Source of the DNA: Spirodela intermedia
Lineage: Eukaryota; Streptophyta; Magnoliopsida; Alismatales; Araceae
Assembly: GCA_902729315.2 (NCBI GenBank)
Contig: LR746270.1
Coordinates: forward strand, 6,255,221 to 6,319,220
Direction of reading: 5' to 3'
DNA: 64,000 bases
The notes below the pieces were generated by a model. That model saw only the letters and a list, made by a program, of their open reading frames with translations, had not been told where the DNA came from and did not search any database. Shown here piece by piece: positions 11,351 through 22,670 of this stretch. Every line of letters begins with the position of its first letter. Positions within the stretch are counted from its first letter, which is position 1. The translations under genes and the position numbers were made by a program.

Positions 11351-14300
11351 ATGAGTAGTCGGACGAGCCGCACTCTCTATGTCGGGAACCTTCCTGGTGA
11401 TATTCGGGAAAGAGAAGTCGAAGATCTCTTCTACAAGGTTCGTTCGTACTCGTCATGGCTGTCCTAGTTTTTTCTTTAGAAACTTTGTACCGTGAATAGA
11501 TGTAGAGAGTTTTTCTTGAGAAAGTCTTGCCGTTTATAATCCACTCTCCCATCGATCTGGAGAGATATTAGGCGGATATTCTGTTCTGTCTTTGCTCAAT
11601 TTTGTTGTTCATCTTTTTACTTCGTGTAAGCTTCACTTTTCTTCACGCATGATCCGCTTTCTTTCTTTTGGTCTTAATTTTTTTTTTATATATGGATTTA
11701 AATGTGATTTATGTGGGCAATGGCATATGCTGGTGTTTTTGTGGGAACTTTAAAGACTTTCATTTCTTTCATATGTTATATGGTACCTGCTGTCAGAATG
11801 CACCATGCTTTTTTCTCCTCATTGTTGAGTCACTTCTGATTTTTGATTTCATGTTTCTGTGAGAAAATATTGCGTCTCGCTTTTGTAGCCTTTTTTGGCT
11901 GATGTATGTGCTATGAAGCTTCTTATTGGTTACTGAAACAGCTGTGATTATTTTTCTCGTTATTCTTGTTTCACTAGCAGTTGACTTCAAGCAAATATAG
12001 TCTTCGATTTAAAGAATATATTGGTTTTTGCGTACAATATATATGATTAAGAATCATTTTCTTTTTTCTGTGAACAGTATGGCCCTATTGTTGATATCGA
12101 TCTGAAGATTCCTCCGCGACCTCCAGGTTATGCTTTTGTTGAGGTAATTTAACCATCTCAGAAATGTGTGCCAAGAAGCGTTTTTTAAATTACATACTTG
12201 CTTTCACTGAAAAAATATGCTCCTTGGTGAATGTCAGCATTGAATATGAGCTCCTAGAATCATTTTCTTTCGTTCTATCTTAGTTGTGTGGTTATCGCTC
12301 TATCCCTTTTATATCATAGCAGTCTTGTACATCTTGATGGTTGTAGGCTTATAAATTTTCTGGGCCTTATGAAGCCTGGCAAGGACGCATTCGATTTTTA
12401 CTAGGTCTAAACCTGGCCCTAGACTAGCTGGAAAACAGAATCCAGGCTTATCCCATGGGAAGGTTAGTGCCGGTCAGGATTTGGGAGAGGGAGGCTAGTG
12501 GGGAAGTTTAAATTCTAGAAGGGAAAGGTGGCTTCTGTAGGGGAGGCTGAATGCGGTCGGGTGGCTGTTGTCTGTTTGTATTGGAATGAGGCCCCTCAAC
12601 ACCATGGTGTATTCTTTCTGTTCAACGTTCGTTGTTGTCTTATCACAGTTTGAAGATGCTCGTGATGCGGAGGTTGCAATTCGTGGACGTGATGGCTATA
12701 ATTTTGATGGTCATAGACTTCGGGTATGCTGTTTTAGTTATTTATGTTTTCCAACTTTTCTAAAAAATCGTTAGGTTTAGACAAGAGTGGTCTTTTTGTT
12801 ATTCTCTTTGTGATTTCAGGTGGAGTTTGCTCATGGTGGACGTGGCCTTTCAAATTCAGTTGATCGTCGTAGCAGCTACAATAGTAGCAGTAGTAGTCGG
12901 GGAGTTTCCAGGCGGTCAGACTATCGTGGTGAGTAGTATGGGCAGGATTACGATATCTTGTGTGGAATATATCATGGCTGCAGCTCTACTTATTATTACT
13001 TTTTTTTTGTACAGTTCTGGTTACTGGGTTACCAAGTTCTGCTTCGTGGCAAGACCTGAAGGTAGCTTTTATTTTTTTATGGTTTGGTATCTCAAAATTT
13101 ATTATCCAACAGTGGATTGAGCTGTATTGCTTAACTGATAGGATCATATGAGACGTGCTGGCGATGTATGCTTTTCCCAAGTGTTCCGTGAGGGTAATGG
13201 TAAGTGCAGCTTAATTGTTCTGATGCCTAGTTGTTTTTCAATATTTCTAAATAGTATGGGTGGTTGATAGCCGTAGATTATTTTTTATGAGTATTAAGAA
13301 AAAAGTTTGGACCAAGTTTAGACCACTTACAAGAATGCAGTAACTATGGTTTGAACCATGGCTTTTTGATGGCCAGGAAATATTTCTAGTTGTTCTTATA
13401 TTAAAAATTAATAACTGCATATCTTTAGGGGAGGCAACGAGATCATGGAGGAAAAGGTGGGGGTATGCCCGTGCTTGATTTGGGGTTCTCAGTCAGATGG
13501 AAAGGAAGGGGATAGGTCGTTCTGCTTACCAGTGGAAGGGAAGTCACTGGGAGGGTGTGAGGTGCGTGTCAGAGAGAGGAAAAGAAAGGAGGGTACCCCA
13601 TAGGAAGGAGAGTGCATCTATGGGAGTGGGAAAAGGGTGTCGGTTTAAGATCATACAAGGTCTTATTTTAGCTCTGGACTGAATTTGACAGCAAGCGCAA
13701 AGAGGGAGGAGGGACTATCTTGGCCTCTGGTTGGCGAAGCCCTTTCAAATATGTATGCGAATATGTATGCAAATACACACTCACACAATTTTTTTCCTAG
13801 GTGATGCCCTTAAAACTTAGCTTTCAATGATAATTCATTCTGTCTGATGCAAATGATTTATCTGGCACCATCACTGGAATGTCTGGCGATCTGTTGTATG
13901 GTGCAGTAGAAGCCCATCTTTGCTAGTTTCTATATTTTATTTTCTTTCTGTTGGAAGTAACTGGATTTCAAAAAAGTTGCTGAGTTGAATCATAGTTTGT
14001 TAAGGTGACCAAGGTGAGTAAGATGATTTCTAGATTAGATATTTTTAAGTAATTCTTACTAGTTAACGAGATGAATTATTTGGAAAATGAGATGAAGTAT
14101 GAGACACTGTTCCCGTGGTGTTAAATTCCCAAAGATAGATATGCACATAAAGTTTCCGTTTTTTTTGAGAGATCAATATTCATTTGAAATCTGAATTTTA
14201 TTTCAAATCTCAGGTTTCGTTGAGGGACGATCTGGTAGTGTAATCTCTATCAGATAATATGAATGACGTGAAGGAGAGTTCTAATTGGGAAAAATATTTT

Positions 14301-17102
14301 GGCTGAACGTGAGAAGTGGGTTGAAATGGAATAGCCTACTCTCAGACAGCTATTTACATTCTGTCATTCACGTTTGGTTGAACACAGGACTCACGAGAAT
14401 ATGCTCATTGTATTTCTTGTCAAATGCAAATGGCTACACTTGTCCTAGTAAATGGCCGTTCAGTACTGAAGCTTGGATTGCCCAAATGGTGCAGTCTGAG
14501 TTCATGACCTAAAAAACGAACTCATGTTAGTGCCTTGTTGGTTTGTGTTTAAGCTTTGTTAGTGCTTAGGCATTGCCGTTATGGTCTAGGCTGGCTTTTT
14601 CCCTTGAAAAAAACAGTTCAACGGATACGATTCCTGATCATTACAGAAACAGGTGCTGGTATAGGAATTGTTGTGCGTCCCATAGATTTCTCAATTTTAT
14701 TATTTCACATTGTTTTGGTTCTTTTCTTACATTTTTCTTAGGTTTGATTTATTTTCTTTGGTACCAAATTGTTTGTTGGGCTTGATACATTGCCATAGAT
14801 GTTACTTTTATTTTTCTTATTCTTCAGAAATCTTCACATAACATATTTATTTTTCCAACATATCTGGTTGAAAGTTCCCATAAAGTCATTTTCTTCATTT
14901 ATAATTCTTATTTTTGCCCGAGTAAAATACTGTTGGCTTGCCTTTTTTGCGTTAAACTTAAATTTATCATGGTTTACTCTATATGCTTTTGTTTAGCAGG
15001 AACCACAGGGATCGTGGATTACACTAATTATGATGATATGAAATACGCTGTATGTTAGTTAATCTTATAATTCATTGTTCATAACTTGCAGTGCTATCTG
15101 TACACCTGTCTTGAACACTTGACAAATCATCTTTAATGTCAAATCCTGCAGATTCGGAAACTTGATGACTCTGAGTTTCGAAATGCATTTTCGCGGTCAT
15201 ATATACGGGTAATTTTCATGATTTCTTAAAAACTTATTCAATGTGATCACATTATGGAAGAAGGCATGTGTAATCAGATATCATATGCTTTTCTTATGTA
15301 GGTGAAGGAATATGATTCGAAGCGCAGTCTTTCCAGGAGCCGCAGTCGGTCCTACTCCAGGAGCCCTAGCCCAAGGCGCAGTAGAAGCAGGAGTCAGAGG
15401 TTTTGTGCCAGTACTTTGTTATTTTTCTGGTAGAGAAGGGTTGCAGGTTGTCAATAATTTTAATTTTTTTAGCAGCAAGTCTCCCGTGGCAAAATATTCT
15501 AGGCGTTCTCCTTCCAGATCTCGATCAAGATCTGTTTCGTCACGTTCTCCTTCATTATCGAACAAACGTTCTATGTCAAGGTTCGTTTACCATCTTATAC
15601 CCTCGGAATTTGATGCATTCAATTTAGGTTAACCAGGAAACTCATTGTTGCTCGTTTTTTATCTCCGGGTTTTGTCTGCATAGTTCCTTCAGCGGCAGAT
15701 TTTACTCCTTGTTTGGAGGCTTTAAATAATGTGCTTAATTAGCATTGTAAGCAGTGACCTCTGATGCCTTCTGATTGACGCTGTTGGTTTGAAATGATGC
15801 CATTTGTTGTCCGCAGATTCAGTGTTCCTCTAACAGTTATTGCAGCACCTGGCTTCCCCTGTTCCTCCACTAAATACTGTTTTTTTTCCTACTGCACTTA
15901 TCTTTCCTTCAAAATGGATCTCAATCGTTGTCTGAGCAGGTTCGACGTAAGGTATCATTTAACTTTACTCTTTCACGCCTTTCAGTGTATGGCCTCAATA
16001 TAATAGTCATCGGCTTGAGGACAGTCATTGAGAAAAATGTGCCCTTTGGTCAGAAATCAGGCAACACATCTTCCGTTTTTTGAAAATACTAAATTTCGAC
16101 TGTCTTGATGAACGTCACGGTGGATGTTTTCACCTCGTCCCATGTTATTTCTCCGTTTGGAATTTGTTTCTGCAGAAGTCAAGCGGGATCTTTAAGAACC
16201 TGTCAAAAGCTGCCCAATTATCCTTTGCTGTGTTTTGAAAATTGTCTTGTTTGCTTTCTAGATATGGGCATATGCGGCGATGTGGGGAATGCGTATTAGG
16301 GGACTTGGGATTTGGCGCATATGCCTGCAACTCTTGGTTGCTGTTGATATACGCTGTTTCATGAGTGAGCAGCTCTGGAAACACAAACCCATTTCAATTT
16401 TTATTCTCATCAAGCCATATAATTCGTGCCCTTTGGAGAAAAGTGAGGCAAAGAGGATGAACTGTGTTTTCTCAAAGCGGGATGTTATTGCTTGGATATG
16501 GATGGGCCAGATGCTTGTTCAAGCATTCTCGAAAACGATCACACCCGTAGGAGTGGCTCTCCGCGAGGAATTGTTTATCAAAATTTGGATGCTATATAGT
16601 TCGAAAAAAATGGATCGAGATTTATCTTGCTAGATATGGCGCCGTTGCAATTTTTTCTTAAAAAAACGGTGGAGTTGGCTGCATCCTTTTCGTGGCTCAT
16701 AGATGATTCATATTCTCTGCCACTCAGGTGAACTATTCCTGCATCAAGGCATTAGAATAGTTCAACTGCCACGATTCTCTTTTATATAAAAGCAATTGTT
16801 CAAGTAATGTGAACTTTATTTCTGTTCCAATATAGTAAACCCTGATGTGGGAGGGGCATCGAGGATCTTGGATCGAGGTTCTTAAGGTGTCGCGGATATT
16901 GAAATTCGGTTGTTTCTGGAAATTTTTTGCAGATCTCGATCAAAATCCAAATCTCCGTCACCTCCTGTAAGTGGTTATCACTTTACCCTGCCAATTATTT
17001 CTCTCGTTGTTCATCTAATCTTGAGGTTCTGCAGCAGCAGTCCCCTGTCAAGCAGGTGAGCAGAAGCCCCAAGGAAAAAACTCCCAGCAGGAGCAAGAGC
17101 AA

Positions 17103-17136
<34 letters not shown>

Positions 17137-17242
17137 TTGTCAGGTCCTCAGCCTCCCTTCCCCCTACACACCCACCCATACCAGCGAAATTTTCTGTTTT
17201 ATTCTGATGCGTGGTATATCTACTTGTGCAGGTGAAATGTAG
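11351..17242 (+). CDS. SR34: Serine/arginine-rich splicing factor, SR34/SR30 (SF2/ASF) type
   Basis: Thirteen coding exons: 11351-11437, 12078-12143, 12649-12723, 12820-12928, 13015-13061, 13142-13199, 15000-15049, 15152-15208, 15302-15399, 15476-15580, 16933-16966, 17035-17143, 17232-17242; 301 aa. RRM1 has RNP2 LYVGNL (9-14) and RNP1 GYAFVEF (46-52). A Ser/Arg/Gly-rich linker follows, then the pseudo-RRM2 with its hallmark SWQDLK (123-128). The C-terminal RS domain carries SR/SK dipeptides and SP sites, then QQSPVKQ and a near-perfect SRSRSR run. The protein binds exonic enhancers and promotes U1/U2AF recruitment in nuclear speckles. Introns 6 (1.8 kb) and 10 (1.35 kb) are far longer than the others and are likely sites of the alternative splicing known for plant SR genes. 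If the last intron is retained, reading continues from 17143 to a TGA at 17232. The acceptor at 15475 could instead be 15472. The SR34 and SR30 paralogs cannot be separated by eye. Confidence 0.92.
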
Positions 17243-17819
17243 TCCTCCATGTAGAACCCGTTGACTCTGGGCGGAAAAAGACGGAGAGGTGGTCTAGTTC
17301 CCACTGGGGATGGACGGCCACTGAAGCTCCTCAGTTACGTTCTCCATAATATCGCACTGTTTGTGGTCTAGTCGTTGAAGTTCCTAGCCGCTATGACTGG
17401 TACTCTGGGCCTTGCCCTCTCTCTCTCTCTCTCGCTCGTTTTAGAATGATAATACATCTGGGTCTGTGACTCTGGGTATCGTTTTTTATGTTCTGATGAA
17501 TTGTGGGCCTCTTATCGGAACACTGTCAGGTTTATTTCGATGGTATCATAGCGTTGACCTAGATTTCAAACCAGTCGGGCGAGCTTACAGAAACCCTAAA
17601 TCACGCAGACGTCAAGAGGGTCTATGAGTAGCAATCTTGATAAGTAGGGATATATCAACGAGGAGGTTATTGGAAGAGTGTTTCCCCCGCAAGATTTCAA
17701 TTTTTTTATGCTTGTAGGAAACCATATGCCAAGCATATCATGGTTTTATAAGTAATTTGGGCAAATAGTTTGAATTTCTTACAGGGTTGGACTATTCGTC
17801 GCGCATGCTGTGTCTCACA
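17243..17819. other. SR gene 3' UTR and intergenic DNA
   Basis: Contains a short CT microsatellite near 17418-17434. A retroelement-like TGGTATCATAGCG at about 17540 resembles a tRNA-Met primer-binding site but has no LTR recognised next to it. Confidence 0.4.
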
Positions 17820-18713
17820 AAGCCTAGGTGTTGTATTCTGTGGAAAGAAAATTGAGGGAAAGGGGAATCCACAGAAATACATTAGCTCTCATTCGAAGGA
17901 TTTCAGTGCGCGGGCGAGACCAACGACGCCAACAGGGTTGAAAGCAGGCGGTGGCGTCAAGTACCGTTTGGAGCGACGTTGGCATGGCTGGAGGCACGTG
18001 GAGGGGTGCAGTACTCGGCGAAGTAGTGCCGGCACGGCTGGGGGCGCGCGGTAGCGTGCAGTGCTGTGCTGAGTGGTGCCGACACGGCTGGAGACGCGCT
18101 GTGGCGTGGAGATAATTGTTGAGCGGCGACAGCACATTTGGGAGGCCTGACTGCACGCATGCGACGCATGCTGGAACGGCGCGGAACAGCGCTGGCCGGG
18201 TACGGTCGCAGAGTGGCCTGTGCGACGGCGGTAGCAGGTGGCCAGAGCGAGGACGATCGCTGGACAGCCAGGCGAGGATACTCGCGGAATGGCTGGTCGA
18301 CGACGGTCGTGAATCGGCCAATGCGACGACGTCGCGGGAGGCCTGGCTGCAAGCTGGCGGCGCGGGCTGGAACGGCGCAGAACAAGGACGCGGAGTGGCC
18401 TGTGTGACGACGGTCGCAGGTGACGCTCGCTTGACACGTTGGACGGGCGTCGGACGGGCGGTCAAGGCTCACACGTTGCAGCGCGTAACCTCGCGATGAC
18501 AACAACCTTGGCGCTGGACCGCGCAGCGAGATGCGCGGCTGCAGGGACTGTGCACACGACAAGGGGAGTGGTGCGTTAAGTTAAACTGTGCCGAGTGCCG
18601 GAGAACGCGGTGCAGTGCGCAGTGCACACAGGTGGCATGCGGCCTATTGAGGCAGCGCTCATGAACAGACACGAGAAGTGGTTTGTGTGGCGCGCATAAT
18701 GCAAGTGGGTGTG
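17820..18713. repeat. GC-rich block with degenerate ~60-bp repeats
   Basis: A sharply bounded GC-rich island in AT-rich surroundings. Between about 17960 and 18110, related ~60-bp units recur around 'TGGCATGGCTGGAGGCACGTGG', 'CCGGCACGGCTGGGGGCGCG' and 'CCGACACGGCTGGAGACGCG'. A GTGGCCTGTG..ACG.CGGT.GCAGGTG segment occurs near 18210 and again near 18397. Long minus-strand frames here only reflect composition and match no family. It may be satellite-like or part of a transposon. Confidence 0.55.
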
Positions 18714-19292
18714 TGATGAGCCTCTTTTTGTGAGAAGTCAAAATACGGACGAGTTTAATAGATAAACTGTCTCGTACAAAAGCTTCGGAAGCCCCGGGGC
18801 CCGGATACTCCGCCGGAAAAGTCGAGAGCGACTGAGAGCGGGGCGAGAGAGAGAGAGAGAGAGAACGATATTCGTCGGGGGAATACAGGGGGTAGAGAAT
18901 AAGAGGGGATAATGGCCAGGACCTCTCGGGTCTTGGGATCGCCGTTTCGAGAAGGCTAGTCTCCACTCCGAGAGGAGTCTTCGTGAGGTTCTCCCGACCT
19001 CCTTCTCCTGTGGCCGCTCGGGTTCTTTTTATAGCCGCAGCCTCCTGGCGTCGGCCACCGCCTTCCGTCTCCTCCGCTCGGGTCCTGGATGCCGTGCTCC
19101 GTCTCTGTCGGGTCTGCCATGGTTCCCCGCCGAACGAAGTCTGCAGCACACGTTTCCTGTTCTGCAGGATCCCCCGTGCGGTTGTCGCCTTCGGTGTCTG
19201 GATGTCGTCCGTCCTGCTCCGATCCTGGGTTGGGCCGCCGTCTTCGAGGCCCCTTTTCTTTCTGGGCCGTTTGGGATGTTAGGATCTCAACA
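18714..19292 (-). mobile_element. Solo LTR, same family as the 3' LTR of gypsy element II
   Basis: Runs TG...CA from 18714 to 19292 and aligns along its length with 27644-28158: 'GTTTAAT..ATAAAC', 'TCTCCACTCCG', 'CGTGAGGTTCTC.CGACCTC', 'GGTCTGCCA.GGTTC' and the terminal GTTAGG.TCTCAACA. The flanks GTGTG (18709-18713) and GTGCG (19293-19297) agree at 4 of 5 bases, consistent with a target-site duplication around a solo LTR. This copy is more GC-rich than 27644-28158. A short GA microsatellite lies at about 18847-18862. Confidence 0.75.
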
Positions 19293-19757
19293 GTGCGGTG
19301 CACAGGAGACGCAGATAGCGTCTGGCGTGGAAAACTTCGTGCGAATTGCAGGCGACGCGGACAGCGTCGGACACGAGCGGAAGCATCGCGCGGCGGCGTG
19401 AGGAGATTGTTTTTCTTTCCAAATGGGAGATTGTTGTATTATGTGGAAAGAAAAATGGGGGAGAATAACATGTGGTTAGAGATAGGATAGAAGAGACTTT
19501 GTAGTAATAAATTATGAAAAACGAAAGAGGTACGGAATAGCATTGTCTCGTTCTCTCTCCACATTAAATGCAGTTCCTCTTCGGCAACGTGCTCAATTCA
19601 GGAGTTTCTTATCGTTACAGATTTTGTCTGGGTCCCGAAGGGAAGGTTTGTACGGACAGATGGATTGACAGACAGAGTAACTCTAATACAACCTTTTGGA
19701 AGAGGGCCGCAAGTACTTCAGCCCAGCACGGGGCGGAGAGCGTGAAGAACAGGAGGA
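19293..19757. other. Intergenic, upstream of the BGLU pseudogene
   Basis: The segment 'TTGTTGTATTATGTGGAAAGAAAAATG' near 19432 resembles 'GTGTTGTATTCTGTGGAAAGAAAATTG' near 17828. The GC-rich block and solo LTR may therefore sit inside one larger repeat. Whatever promoter the BGLU gene had would lie here; no TATA box stands out. Confidence 0.4.
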
Positions 19758-19790
19758 ATGGGTGGTTCTATCGCCCGACTTCCGTCTCTG

Positions 19791-19832
19791 GTGGTGGTGG
19801 TGGTGGTGGTCGTCGTCGTCGTCGTCATCGTG
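19791..19832 (+). repeat. GTG/GTC trinucleotide microsatellite coding a valine run
   Basis: A run of GTG followed by GTC repeats lies within BGLU exon 1 and codes for about twelve consecutive valines in the hydrophobic core of the signal peptide. The exon-1 copy at 26.6 kb has a shorter leucine-rich core here, so this microsatellite has expanded. Confidence 0.85.
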
Positions 19833-20314
19833 GTGCCGCCGCCGCCGTGTTCGTCGTCGCCGTTTCTCTCGGGCTCGGAGTTCAGCAGGGCCGATTTCCC
19901 TCCGGACTTCGTCTTCGGCGCAGGGACCTCCGCTTATCAGGTGAGGAGGGGAAGCACTGAGGAGCTAGGGCCCCGCCAGTTGCTGTGATCTTTCCTTATT
20001 TGAAGCAATCTTTGTTGCTGGTGGCGAATAAATTGATGTTCTGTGTTGATGATGGGTGGGGGGGCAGGTAGAAGGGGCAGCGGATGAGGATGGGAAGGGC
20101 CCTAGCATCTGGGACACTTTCACACACGAAGGTCACTCGGGGCCTCTTCCTCCTTGCATCGTCTTCGTCTTTTTCCTCCTCATCTTCGTCTCCTTCGTCC
20201 TTCCTCTTCCACTTCTTCCTCCTCTTCTCACGTGGCCGGAGACGGAGAAATGCAGGTAAGATGAACGACGGGAGCACGGCGGACGTGACGGCCGACAGCT
20301 ACCACCATTACAAG

Positions 20315-22413
20315 GTAAGCCTTTTGCCAGCTGCGCTTTCTCTTGCTATTTTGTCGGAGATCCTGTTTTCATGGAATGTGTGCCCTTCAAAATCCGGCCC
20401 GGGAAAAATCTCCTCTTGCGCTGGCGACGCTCTCTCTCTCTCTCTCTCTCTCTCCACTCTTATCCATCAATTGCCCCATGCTACCACGTCCTACTTGACC
20501 ACAGCCCGGACCGGCCCAAAAACTCAATTTATCAGCTTTACTGGGCCCCGAACGGAGCCCAGGGTTTGCCAAAGAAACAGTTTTGCGTATAAACCAACCA
20601 AACCACAAGAGACCTTGTATCCACAAAAAATAAAACGGGTTTTTTTTTATCCTTAATGGTGTCCATGGTGACCCAAATACAAAGGGCTTTCCTTTAATTA
20701 AAAATATTTCTCGATAGAACATCTCATCTAGTCTTTAGACCCTTCTTTTCTCTGGCGATCACTTGGATATCTTTTGTTCATCAAGATCGGAGAGTTTGAA
20801 ATTATGTATGCATTAAATGATTCTTCTTCAGGTTCAAAAAACTAAGCATATTATTTATCGTAATAGTTTTGTTGTTATAACCACAGGTTGTATGCATGTG
20901 GGTTGTATTCAGCAGGGTATATGTGGGAGTGATTAGATCTTAGCATCGACCTGTTCAGCCAGCGCCCAGGGAATTTTCGCATGTTCTGGACCCCGACTGT
21001 CATCACGCCGAACAGAGAAATTAGGTGTTATGAGGATCTAAGCTTTATCGCTTTCGCTCCCCCTTCCTGACCTCAGTTGCTGTTCAACAGATGCTGAGTA
21101 GCCACACCAATGTGTGGCAGCTGACGAGGCCTCATGGTAGGGGTATTGCTCAGTCTTTTAGGACAATACACTACAGGGAGACAAGGGGTTGGTCATAAGT
21201 GCACCTACAACCACCTTGGGCAATTATGAGGTGGTGATGGTCATGCCGGCGGTTGATTTAAGTAATACCATAACCGCCCTACTCACTACAAGAGGACATA
21301 CCCATATTCACAGTAGTTAGTACACACTGCGCTGTGTAGTGCTGTCACGCTCCTCTGGACCACTCACCACCTAAGCTGTGTGCGTCTTGGGCTATCAGTG
21401 CACTTCAGTGTGTGTGCGCCAGCTGTTCCGTTCCCTATCAGTGGTCCCACATTGTGCTGACGTGCACCTCTGTGTGAGCATACTGGGCCATGCCAACATG
21501 CGCCAATGTATGCACATATAGAGAGAGTAGAAGATGAAGACAACAGGGAGATGCCAGGGGAGAGAAGAGAGAGAGTTGACCGTGGCAATGAGGTTAGGTA
21601 TGATATGCTAGACGCTCCACGATGCCTTTACGGTGCACTTCACAGAAACTTTACTATTTCCTTATTTTGGCTGAATTTATATTGATTATTAACTGCTCCT
21701 TAAATGATTAATCTTAGAGAATGTTTTGATATAACCACATTGTCTAGATGCTTAAATTCATATGGATCATATTTGAATTATCCACAGTTCAATTCATTCT
21801 ATTCCCTTTAAAGACGACCAAATTTATTAATTTTCAGTTCATATCTCGAAATCTGAATTTTATTTCTTAGTCAACAATATGAACAGATGATTCTTGGAAG
21901 CCCATGTGACTAGCCGTTGTAGTAGTTTCGAAATATTTTATTTCGGATGCTTGAAGTGAAAACCTTTATTGTCAAAAGGGATCTTAAATGGAAACAAGTG
22001 ACTTCACTTAATTTCCTTTATTAATTAAGAAAATATGAACAGATGATTCTTGGACTCCCTAGTGACTAGCTGAACTAGTAGTTCGTTAATTTATTTTTTT
22101 TGATTCCTGATGTGAAAACTTTTATCAATGGGTGTGATCTTAAATAGAAAGTTCTCTGCGCAAAATTATGCAAGTATAACATGACCTAAATATGTTGATC
22201 CAAATTAAAAAAATTATGATTATAATTATGCTGAAGAGCTAAAAATATGAAGGGTATGCAACCCAAGTCCCACCGATTGTGAAAATGAATGTTTTGATGG
22301 GTCAATGAAAAGAGCTCATGAAGATTCTTCAAGTTTCATTCGAGGTCTGATGATGAATGGTGCTTTAAACAGGAATAAAGTAAAATTTCCAAAAGAAAGC
22401 ACCATGATTGAGG

Positions 22414-22444
<31 letters not shown>

Positions 22445-22670
22445 GTATCCCAAGAAAAACGTCATTGAAAAGCACTAGAATAAGCACACCCTTTCCCTCT
22501 CAAAATATTTTAAGTGCAAGTTATGTGATTCATAATTTTTAAGTGTACCCACTGAAGACATTTATGAAAGAAATTTTAAATAACATAAAATAAATCATGT
22601 TGATGTTTTGAAACCCTAACATGATAGTTTTAATACTTGGATTCGTGACCTTAAACTTATTCTTCTATAG
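20315..22670 (+). other. Long intron 3 of the BGLU pseudogene
   Basis: At 2.36 kb this intron is far longer than the other BGLU introns (roughly 75-375 nt). It holds CT microsatellites at about 20431-20454 and 22414-22440. Two similar segments, 'ATATGAACAGATGATTCTTGGA' near 21877 and 22034, are followed by related sequence, indicating an internal ~150-bp duplication. No coding domain is seen. Confidence 0.55.

Noticed and set aside
17539-17552. A primer-binding site TGGTATCATAGCG marking another LTR element
   Set aside because: It has mismatches and no TG...CA repeat or gag was found next to it; kept only as a note.
17824-18562. Three overlapping ~180-210-codon minus-strand frames rich in Arg, Pro, Ser and Ala
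   Set aside because: All frames are open at once in a GC-rich repeat, with no splice context or family. This is a composition artefact.
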